A stretch of 6,686 nt of DNA, taken from the NCBI GenBank assembly GCA_003221825.1, contig QHUE01000168.1, forward strand, positions 1 to 6,686, read 5' to 3'. Position numbers and translations under genes: made by a program. Numbering within the stretch: position 1 is the first letter of the stretch; the number at the start of each line of letters is the position of its first letter. This DNA is from Gemmatimonadota bacterium. Lineage in GTDB: Bacteria > Gemmatimonadota > Gemmatimonadetes > Gemmatimonadales > GWC2-71-9. A model generated the notes under the pieces. It did no database searches. It saw nothing but the letters and a program-made list of their open reading frames with translations, and was not told the DNA's origin. Below, one piece after another: positions 1 to 5,076 of this stretch.

Positions 1-630
1 GAGCAGCTTCCCTTCGTCGCTCAACGCCACGAAGGCGTCCAGCGCGAGGTCTCGCATCCCGCTTCTCGCATCCCGTATCCCGCGAATGTCGACGAGGATT
101 TCAGAACATGGACCGCAGGGTCCGGTATCTCCCATCTGCCAGAAGTTGTCCTTGTCGCCGAGGCCGAAGATTCGGGCGTCCGCGATGCCGGTGACTTGGC
201 GCCATAGCTTGCGCGCCTCGTCGTCCGAGTGGTGCACGGTGACGTAGAGGCGATCCGGATCGATCCCGAGCCACTGGCTGCTCGTCACCCACTCCCAGGC
301 AAACTCGATCGCTTCCTTCTTGAAGTAGTCGCCGAACGAGAAGTTGCCGAGCATCTCGAAGAAGGTGTGATGGCGGGCCGTGTGCCCGACCTGCTCGAGG
401 TCGTTGTGCTTCCCGCCGGCCCGCACACACTTCTGGCAGGTGACCGCCCGGGTGTAGTCGCGGCGTTCCAGACCCTGAAACACGCGCTTGAACTGCACCA
501 TCCCGGCGTTGGTGAAGAGCAGGGTGGGGTCATCGGTGGGGACCAGCAACGAGCTCGGCACCTCGCGGTGGGCGCGCGGTGCAGCCTTGAAGTAGTCGAT
601 GAACTTGCGGCGGATGTCAGCGGACTTCAT
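1..630 (-). CDS. alaS: Alanyl-tRNA synthetase, N-terminal 210 residues (cut by left edge)
   Basis: Class II alanyl-tRNA synthetase, which activates alanine with ATP and charges tRNA-Ala in the cytoplasm. Only the first 210 codons are visible; bacterial AlaRS is usually about 870-900 residues, so the rest of the catalytic domain and the tRNA-binding, editing and C-Ala domains lie beyond base 1. Visible family signatures are DPTLLFTNAGM (residues 34-44, motif 1), CVRAGGKHNDLEQVGHTARH (68-87), FFEMLGNFSFGDYF (90-103, motif 2 region) and FWQMGDTGPCGPCSEI (163-178). The ATG at 630 gives the normal N-terminus (MKSADIRRKFIDYF). No Shine-Dalgarno sequence precedes it in the 20-nt gap after recX, so initiation may be leaderless or coupled. 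Residues 183-195, just after the GPCGPCSEI motif, are encoded by a heptanucleotide repeat array. Family alignments known to me have a lineage-variable loop here, and AlaRS sequence appears to resume with residues near ALDAFVALSDEGKLL (196-210). The frame is intact through the insert, so the gene looks functional. Confidence 0.97.
   Translation of the reverse strand, partial: MKSADIRRKFIDYFKAAPRAHREVPSSLLVPTDDPTLLFTNAGMVQFKRVFQGLERRDYTRAVTCQKCVRAGGKHNDLEQVGHTARHHTFFEMLGNFSFGDYFKKEAIEFAWEWVTSSQWLGIDPDRLYVTVHHSDDEARKLWRQVTGIADARIFGLGDKDNFWQMGDTGPCGPCSEILVDIRGIRDARSGMRDLALDAFVALSDEGKLL
48..82 (-). repeat. Five-unit heptanucleotide (CGGGATG) array inside alaS
   Basis: On the coding strand this is five consecutive 7-mers of consensus CGGGATG. 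The first ends in A, the third is CGAGAAG, and the last is a degenerate CGAGACC. Bases 50-75 are identical over 26 nt to 4574-4599 in ftsK. The array is in frame and encodes AlaRS residues about 183-195, including RDARSGMRD. Three 7-mers make 21 nt, so copy-number changes in multiples of three units keep the frame. Confidence 0.85.
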
Positions 631-650
631 GGGTGTAAAATATAGTGTAA
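631..650 (-). promoter_or_regulatory. A+T-rich recX-alaS gap: possible alaS promoter with direct repeat
   Basis: This 20-nt spacer is one of two strikingly A+T-rich spots in an otherwise G+C-rich window. It holds a perfect direct repeat, on the plus strand GTGTAA-aatata-GTGTAA (633-650, period 12). On the coding strand, TATATT (639-644) resembles a sigma-70 -10 box and would place transcription start within a few bases of the alaS ATG. No convincing -35 box lies about 17 nt upstream, and no Shine-Dalgarno sequence is present. A near-leaderless alaS transcript is an inference. Confidence 0.35.
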
Positions 651-1277
651 CTAGGAGTTAAGGGATTCGACCACCTCCCTGATTGCGCCGCCGCTGAATC
701 CCCGGCGGATCAAGAACGCGGTGAGCCTCCGCTTCTTGACGGTCGGCGGCAACCCCGCCAGTTGTCTCGCCCGCTTCTCCGCCAATACCCGGACAGCCTC
801 CGCGGGATCGACGCCTTCGACCGCGAGGGCCGCGCGCACGGCCTCCTCTGCCATGCGGCGATCCACACCCTGCACCAGGAGATCCCCGATGAGTCGAGCC
901 GGTCCCCGGCCGCGTCGAGCTTTGGCCGCGGCGTAATCGGCAGCGAACCGCGCGTCATCCAGCAGTCCCGCGGCACTCAGCCGCTCGAGCGCGCCGTCCA
1001 CGGCGGCGGGGGGGTGTTGTTTTTGGAGCAAGCGGCGCCGGAGGTCGAAGCGGGCGTGAGCCCGGCGCGCCAGCGCGCGCAGCGCGGCGCGGTGTGCGGC
1101 CTCGAGATCCGCGAGCTCCTGCAGCCGTTCGAAAACCAATGGACCGATCTCCCGGCCGACAACGAGATCGAGCAGCGCCAGCGCGTCGGCCGGCAGGGAC
1201 GCAAAACGCCCCCGATCCACCTCGACCAGCCTATAGTCCGGCCGGCGTGGATCGGGGGCGAGTCCGGTGAGAATCAC
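651..1277 (-). CDS. recX: RecX, modulator of RecA
   Basis: RecX-family protein of 208 residues. Members bind RecA filaments in the cytoplasm and cap or destabilise them, limiting recombination and SOS co-protease activity. The protein is built of three-helix repeats: about residues 64-104 (RRAHARFDLRRRLLQ at 71-85), 105-150 with the hallmark LLDDARFA (105-112) followed by G-rich RRGRGPARLIGDLL (121-134), and 156-204 ending LIRRGFSGGAIREVV (189-203). An N-terminal stretch of about 60 residues (RLVEVDRGRFASLP at 16-29) resembles the N-terminal strand region seen in many longer RecX proteins. Translation starts at GTG (1277-1275), overlapping the recA TGA in a GTGA tetranucleotide, which implies translational coupling. 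No ideally spaced ribosome site is visible; an AGGAG lies about 17 nt upstream in the recA tail. The frame is open far upstream into recA. The stop is TAG at 651-653, 20 nt before alaS. Confidence 0.93.
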   Translation of the reverse strand: MILTGLAPDPRRPDYRLVEVDRGRFASLPADALALLDLVVGREIGPLVFERLQELADLEAAHRAALRALARRAHARFDLRRRLLQKQHPPAAVDGALERLSAAGLLDDARFAADYAAAKARRGRGPARLIGDLLVQGVDRRMAEEAVRAALAVEGVDPAEAVRVLAEKRARQLAGLPPTVKKRRLTAFLIRRGFSGGAIREVVESLNS

Positions 1278-2371
1278 TCTTCGCTCGCGGCGCTCTCCTC
1301 GTCGGCGATGGCGCCCCCCCCGCCCCCCCCGCCCTCCCCGCCCTCCCCACCTGTTTCCACACTGCTGACGCCGAGGTGCTGCTTCACGCGTGCCTCGACT
1401 TCGGCCGACATGTCCGGGTGGTCCTTCAGGTACATCTTGGCGTTTTCACGCCCCTGTCCGATTCGCTCTTTGCCGTACGAGTACCAGGCGCCTGACTTCT
1501 CGATAATGCCGGCCTCCGCCGCGATATCGACCAGCAACGACTCGTGGCTGATGCCTTCGTCGAACATGATGTCGAACTCCGCCTGGCGGAACGGCGGCGC
1601 CACCTTGTTCTTCACCACCTTCACGCGGACGTGGTTGCCGATTACCACTTCGCGATCCTTAACCGGCGCGATGCGGCGCATGTCGAGCCGCACCGATGCG
1701 TAGAACTTCAGCGCCCGCCCGCCACTCGTGGTCTCGGGATTGCCGAACATGACCCCGATCTTCTCACGCAGCTGATTGATGAAGATGACGGAGGTGCGCG
1801 AGCGGTTGATCGCGCCGGCGAGCTTGCGCAGCGCCTGGCTCATGAGCCGCGCCTGCAGGCCCGGCAGCGAGTCACCCATCTCACCTTCGATTTCGGCCTT
1901 CGGCACGAGGGCCGCGACCGAATCGACGACGACGACGTCCACCGCACCCGAGCGCACCAGGATCTCGCAGATCTCGAGGCCCTGCTCTCCCGTGTCGGGC
2001 TGGGAGACGAGCAGATTCTCGATGTCCACGCCCAGCTTCTTGGCGTACTCGACGTCGAGCGCGTGCTCGGCGTCGATGTAGGCCGCGGCGCCGCCCTCCC
2101 GCTGCGCGTGCGCCACAACGTGCAGCGCGAGCGTCGTCTTGCCGCTCGACTCGGGGCCGAAGATCTCCGTCACCCGGCCGCGCGGGATGCCGCCGATGCC
2201 GATCGCCGCATCGAGATTGATGGCGCCCGTCGAGATCCCGGCCACGCGCACCTGCGGAGTGTCGGCGCCCATCCGCATGATAGACCCCTTGCCGCAGGTC
2301 TTCTCGATTTGGGTGATCGCGAGGGCGAGCGCTTTCTTACGGTCGTCGGTCATTGCCATGAGCCTCGACAT
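1274..2371 (-). CDS. recA: RecA recombinase
   Basis: RecA, 365 residues: the ATP-dependent strand-exchange protein of homologous recombination and the co-protease for LexA in the SOS response. Seen directly are an N-terminal helix (DDRKKALALAITQIEKTCGKG, 9-29), Walker A GPESSGKT (72-79), the DAEHALD segment with the expected catalytic Glu (E102), and Walker B VDVVVVD (144-150). Loop L1 (EIEGEMGDSLPGLQARLM, 160-177), loop L2 (FINQLREKIGVMFGNPETTS, 197-216) and the C-terminal domain up to about 335 are also present. There is no intein. The start at 2371 is chosen because AGGAGG lies 10 nt upstream and the protein then has normal length; an upstream in-frame ATG at 2419 has no such site. The C-terminus is odd: after VSSVET comes a Gly-rich linker with seven consecutive Gly (347-353), then a short acidic tail (ADEESAASEE). 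The Gly codons form long G runs on the coding strand. The stop overlaps the recX GTG. Confidence 0.99.
   Translation of the reverse strand: MSRLMAMTDDRKKALALAITQIEKTCGKGSIMRMGADTPQVRVAGISTGAINLDAAIGIGGIPRGRVTEIFGPESSGKTTLALHVVAHAQREGGAAAYIDAEHALDVEYAKKLGVDIENLLVSQPDTGEQGLEICEILVRSGAVDVVVVDSVAALVPKAEIEGEMGDSLPGLQARLMSQALRKLAGAINRSRTSVIFINQLREKIGVMFGNPETTSGGRALKFYASVRLDMRRIAPVKDREVVIGNHVRVKVVKNKVAPPFRQAEFDIMFDEGISHESLLVDIAAEAGIIEKSGAWYSYGKERIGQGRENAKMYLKDHPDMSAEVEARVKQHLGVSSVETGGEGGEGGGGGGGAIADEESAASEE
1314..1348 (-). repeat. G-run tract with quadruplex motif in the 3' end of recA
   Basis: Read on the coding strand the tract is G4-A-G3-C-G4-A-G3-C-G8-C-G8. This gives six G runs of at least three separated by single bases, which fits the canonical quadruplex pattern on the mRNA-like strand. 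It encodes the Gly/Glu linker of RecA (about residues 342-352) and ends 37 nt before the recX start codon. The two G8 runs are also classic sites for polymerase or ribosome slippage. Confidence 0.85.
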
Positions 2372-2381
2372 GGGTGGCGAG

Positions 2382-2387
2382 CCTCCT
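2382..2387 (-). promoter_or_regulatory. Shine-Dalgarno sequence of recA
   Basis: The coding strand reads AGGAGG, with a 10-nt spacer before the ATG at 2371-2369. It is the only perfect ribosome-binding sequence found in front of a gene in this window. It decides the recA start against the upstream in-frame ATG at 2419. Confidence 0.8.
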
Positions 2388-2398
2388 CGTGTGGAAGG

Positions 2399-2419
2399 CC
2401 CGAATATATACCGAAACAT
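2399..2419 (-). promoter_or_regulatory. Possible recA promoter/operator box
   Basis: This short A+T-rich island in the 51-nt yraN-recA gap reads TTCGG-TATATA-TTCGG on the coding strand (2400-2415), a perfect direct repeat of period 11. TATATT (2403-2408) could serve as a -10 box, with transcription starting about 25-30 nt before the recA ATG. No good -35 is seen at the usual distance (the hexamer there is TGGCGG). The 11-nt period is the same as in the alphaproteobacterial LexA box (GTTC-N7-GTTC), but the half sites match only as TTC. SOS control is therefore a guess. Confidence 0.35.
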
Positions 2420-2422
2420 CTC

Positions 2423-2815
2423 TCACCGCCATCCGGGACGAAAAGCGTCCTCCAGATGCTCTAACTTGTTGTCAACAATACCGATACAGTCGAAGCGGTA
2501 GACGTCGCCACGCTGCCCATAACGATCCATCCAGACTCGCGCCGCCTTCACGATTTCCCGGCGCTTGGCTCCCGTGACAGCTTCGAACGGACTGCCGAAC
2601 GCTTGACCCCTCCGGGCTTTCACTTCCACAAAGGCGACGAGCGCCCCGCGCCGCGCGATGATATCGATCTCGATGCGGCCGACTCGGAAGCGATGGGCGA
2701 CGACCTCCCAGCCTCGACTCTGGAGATACCGCATCGCCTGCTCTTCGCCGCAGAGGCCCCGTTGATGTCTCGGGTCCGTCCAATTCGATGGATCGCTGTG
2801 CACGCCGCTGGACAC
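2423..2815 (-). CDS. yraN: YraN / UPF0102 family nuclease-like protein
   Basis: A small protein (130 residues from the GTG at 2815) of the UPF0102/YraN family, which has a restriction-endonuclease-like fold and a poorly defined, probably DNA-processing role. Seen directly are an N-terminal helix with GLCGEEQAMRYLQSRGWEVV (20-39), then RIEIDIIARRGALVAFVEVK (47-66). This carries the E49/D51 and E64-x-K66 positions expected for a PD-(D/E)XK-type active site. It is followed by FGSPFEAVTGAKRREIVKAA (73-92) and a Tyr/Arg-rich end. The start is uncertain: GTG at 2815 and GTG at 2803 are both possible and neither has a clear ribosome site. An ATG only appears at residue 28, inside the conserved helix, so it is too late. 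The gene lies 77 nt after ftsK and 51 nt before recA. Members are often found near housekeeping genes, so the context does not settle the function. Confidence 0.92.
   Translation of the reverse strand: MSSGVHSDPSNWTDPRHQRGLCGEEQAMRYLQSRGWEVVAHRFRVGRIEIDIIARRGALVAFVEVKARRGQAFGSPFEAVTGAKRREIVKAARVWMDRYGQRGDVYRFDCIGIVDNKLEHLEDAFRPGWR
2466..2478. promoter_or_regulatory. 13-bp perfect palindrome upstream of recA, inside yraN
   Basis: The plus strand reads TTGTTG-T-CAACAA, a perfect odd-centred inverted repeat 95-107 nt before the recA ATG. It lies over codons for VDNK in yraN, so it may be a coding coincidence. The shape would suit a dimeric regulator, but I do not recognise it as a known operator. 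Confidence 0.2.
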
Positions 2816-2892
2816 GGCGACAAACTAGTCCCGTTCGCGGCCAGTCGATAACCAATTTGCCGCGCTCCGGTGCATTCCCACGCGCGGAGGCG
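2816..2892. other. ftsK-yraN intergenic gap
   Basis: This 77-nt non-coding stretch contains an imperfect hairpin (plus-strand 2865-2889: CTCCG, GTG, loop cattcc, CAC, a 3-nt bulge, CGGAG) directly after the ftsK stop. It has no following T tract, so it is not a convincing intrinsic terminator. A TTGGTT lies further on, but no -10 follows at good spacing. I see no RNA gene. Confidence 0.4.
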
Positions 2893-5076
2893 TCACCCCT
2901 CACGGCCCGGCGTGACGATCTCATCGAGCTCTTCCAATCCCACGAGCACATCGCGCGGTTTGGAGCCGTTCGCCGGGCCCAACACGCCGGCCAGCTCCAG
3001 CTGATCGATGATGCGCGCGGCGCGGCCATACCCGATGCTCATGCGCCGCTGCAGCAGCGACGTCGATCCGAGCTGATTCTGGATGCAGACCTCGGCGGCC
3101 TGCCGGAATAGTGGATCGCGATCGCCGACGTCCCCTTCTCCCGTCCCCCTTCCCTCTTCCCCTTCTTTTTCGGCTTTCTCGAGTGCGGCGACCTGCTCGT
3201 CAATCGACGTGCCGGGTGCGGCGACGGCGGCGGCCGCATGGGCCTTGTACCACTCCATCAGCCGCTCGGTCTCGTCGGTCGAAATGAACGCGCCCTGCAC
3301 CCGCATCGGCTCGCTCTTCCCCGGCGGCAGAAACAGCATGTCGCCGTTACCGAGCAGCGTCTCAGCCCCGTTCTGATCGAGAATGGTGCGGCTGTCCACC
3401 TTCGCGGAAACGCGGAAGGCGATCCGGCACGGAAAATTGGCTTTGATCAGTCCGGTGATGACGTTCACCGACGGCCGCTGCGTGGCGAGGATCAGATGAA
3501 TGCCGATCGCGCGCGCCTTCTGCGCAAGCACCGCCAGCGGCGTCTCGATCTCGCCCTGGACCGTGAGCATGAGATCCGCGAGCTCGTCCACGATCAGCAC
3601 GATGTACGGCAGGATGCCGCCCGAATAGACGGCATCAAACGGCAGCTCCTTCTGAATGCCTGCCTGCGTGGCGAGGGTCTCGCGCGGGCCTTTCAGGGGC
3701 GCCTTGGCATCGACCTTCTTGTTGAAATCGGTGATGTTGCGCGCGTGGTTGGCGTGCAGCAGGCGGTAGCGGCGCTCCATCTCCCACACGGCCCACTTCA
3801 GCACGTTCGCGGCTCTGTGATGGCTCGTCACCACGGGCAGACCGAGATGGGGCAGCGCGCTGTACATCGACAGCTCGACCATCTTCGGGTCGATCATCAA
3901 CAGCTTGAGCTTGTCCGGTCCGTGCGCGTACACGAGGCTCGTGATGATCGCGTTGATACAGACCGATTTTCCCGACCCCGTCGCACCGGCGATGAGGAGG
4001 TGGGGCATCTTGGTGAGATCGTCCACGACCTCGTCGCCTTCCAGGTTGCGGCCTAGCACGACGGGCAATACGCGCGCCGCGCGGCGGAACTCCGCGCTGT
4101 CGATCATATCGCGCACGTGCACCAGGCGGGGCGTCGGATTCGGGACTTCGATGCCGATCGCGGCCTTCCCCGGAATGGGCGCCACGATGCGCAGCGACTG
4201 CGCGCGCATCGCGAGCGCGAGATCGTCGGCCAGGGACGAGACGCGCCCGACCTTCACGCCCCGTCCTGGTTGGAGCTCGAACCGCGTCACGACCGGACCG
4301 ACGGTCTTGTGCGTGATTTGCGCGCCGACCCGGAACGTCTCCAGCGTCGTGACGAGCCGACGGCCCATGTCCTCGATCTGCGCGGCATCCGCGTCTTCCA
4401 CCGCGCCCGGCCCTTCCGTGAGCAGCTCGATCGGAGGGATCAATGAGCCCGGGGGTGGAGGCGGGGCCGGTTTGGGAGGCGGGATGGACTTGGGCTTCGG
4501 CGCTTTCGGGAAACGAGATACGGGATGCGGGATGCGGGATGCGGGGATCTCATCGCGGGTCGGTTCCTCCGCATCTCGCATCCCGCTTCTCGCATCCCGC
4601 TGTCTCAACAGCGTCAGCGGATGCCACCCAACCGTGACAATGCCGAGCGCCGACAAGGCGAACAGCCCGATCAAGACGGCTCCGGCTGTGCCGATCGCCG
4701 TCTCCGCGCCGTTGGCGAGGAACCCGGGGAACAGTCCGACCAGGCGCTCGGTACGTGTCCAGTTGCTGTAGTCGGGCGGGAACGCGGGGCCGATCGCGAC
4801 CGCTATGCCGTAGGGGATGAGGAGCACGAGGCCGGCGCCGAGCACCGCCGCACGGCCCCAGGAGAGCGCCCCCAGCCGTTCAAAGGCCGCGAGCGCCCAT
4901 CCGACGCCGAGGATCGGCACGACGATGGCGCCGACGCCGAACAGCTGCCACAGCGCCCCGCCGATCGTCCGTCCCCAACTTCCGGTCAACGCCACTGGCA
5001 ACAGCGTCAGCCCCACAAACCACCCCACCAACAGGGCCGCAATGCCGAGCAGCTCTTGACGAGCCTTGGAATTCAT
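2893..5076 (-). CDS. ftsK: DNA translocase FtsK/SpoIIIE
   Basis: Septum-anchored hexameric DNA pump (727 residues) that clears and sorts chromosome termini at division. Domain order: an N-terminal membrane part with four hydrophobic segments (about residues 8-32, 43-64, 76-97, 130-150), a linker, then the RecA-like motor. The linker (about 151-215) includes a repeat-derived stretch (157-188) and a Pro-rich run (193-209). The motor (about 235-610) has Walker A GATGSGKS (364-371), Walker B IVLIVDELADLM (492-503) and ATQRPSVNVITGLIKANFP (531-549). A second low-complexity Glu/Gly linker (633-649) precedes the winged-helix gamma domain (about 653-720, with RRMSIGYGRAARIIDQLE at 677-694) that reads directional DNA motifs. 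It is much shorter than the 1329-residue E. coli protein and close to SpoIIIE size. The ATG at 5076 is chosen because it overlaps the comB stop (ATGA) and begins just before the first membrane helix. A possible 45-codon upstream extension would lie within comB and is Arg-rich, unlike FtsK. Coupled expression with comB and accC is likely. Confidence 0.97.
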   Translation of the reverse strand: MNSKARQELLGIAALLVGWFVGLTLLPVALTGSWGRTIGGALWQLFGVGAIVVPILGVGWALAAFERLGALSWGRAAVLGAGLVLLIPYGIAVAIGPAFPPDYSNWTRTERLVGLFPGFLANGAETAIGTAGAVLIGLFALSALGIVTVGWHPLTLLRQRDARSGMRDAEEPTRDEIPASRIPHPVSRFPKAPKPKSIPPPKPAPPPPPGSLIPPIELLTEGPGAVEDADAAQIEDMGRRLVTTLETFRVGAQITHKTVGPVVTRFELQPGRGVKVGRVSSLADDLALAMRAQSLRIVAPIPGKAAIGIEVPNPTPRLVHVRDMIDSAEFRRAARVLPVVLGRNLEGDEVVDDLTKMPHLLIAGATGSGKSVCINAIITSLVYAHGPDKLKLLMIDPKMVELSMYSALPHLGLPVVTSHHRAANVLKWAVWEMERRYRLLHANHARNITDFNKKVDAKAPLKGPRETLATQAGIQKELPFDAVYSGGILPYIVLIVDELADLMLTVQGEIETPLAVLAQKARAIGIHLILATQRPSVNVITGLIKANFPCRIAFRVSAKVDSRTILDQNGAETLLGNGDMLFLPPGKSEPMRVQGAFISTDETERLMEWYKAHAAAAVAAPGTSIDEQVAALEKAEKEGEEGRGTGEGDVGDRDPLFRQAAEVCIQNQLGSTSLLQRRMSIGYGRAARIIDQLELAGVLGPANGSKPRDVLVGLEELDEIVTPGREG
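3131..3171 (-). repeat. Homopurine tract in ftsK linker
   Basis: The coding strand is pure purine over 28 nt (3144-3171), then one pyrimidine (3143), then 12 more purines (3131-3142). It encodes the Glu/Gly/Lys-rich linker at residues 636-649 between the FtsK motor and the gamma domain. It contains one GGGAAGGG octamer (3147-3154). Confidence 0.7.
4514..4606. repeat. Inverted pair of heptanucleotide arrays (long hairpin) in ftsK
   Basis: The left arm on the plus strand (4514-4548) is five 7-mers, with CGGGATG exactly three times at 4521-4541 flanked by CGAGATA and CGGGGAT. The right arm on the minus strand (4606-4572) is five 7-mers, including two CGGGATG and one CGAGAAG. The arms face each other: 27 of 31 aligned positions (4515-4545 against 4606-4575) pair, with one 1-nt bulge. 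The central unpaired stretch is about 30 nt. The element lies in the FtsK linker and encodes residues 157-169 (with RDARSGMRD) and 177-188 (with SRIPHPVSR). The frame stays open, and the element sits just after the last membrane helix. Confidence 0.85.

Noticed and set aside
2183..2189. CGGGATG in recA as another repeat copy
   Set aside because: It is a single 7-mer on the opposite strand to the coding sense, encoding the conserved GIPRG of RecA; there is no tandem array.
2372..2419. Extension of RecA to the ATG at 2419 (16 extra residues)
   Set aside because: The extension would cover the promoter-like box and the AGGAGG that serves the ATG at 2371. RecA proteins do not normally carry it.
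2436..2450. GGACG-N5-CGTCC hairpin near the end of yraN as a terminator
   Set aside because: The stem is only 5 bp, it lies inside the coding region and no T tract follows.
1544..2464. 306-codon plus-strand open frame opposite recA
   Set aside because: It mirrors recA, is Arg/His/Asp-rich with no recognisable domain, and is expected from third-position G+C bias opposite a real gene. The same applies to plus-strand frames at 762-1703, 3238-4056, 3905-4771 and 5220-6014.
2472..3029. 185-codon minus-strand frame overlapping yraN and the ftsK end
   Set aside because: It overlaps two well-supported genes in another frame, has low-complexity Arg/Ser composition and matches no family.
4514..4606. 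CRISPR-like or IS-end interpretation of the ftsK inverted repeat
   Set aside because: Units are contiguous 7-mers without spacers. There is no transposase and no target duplication, and the reading frame runs through.
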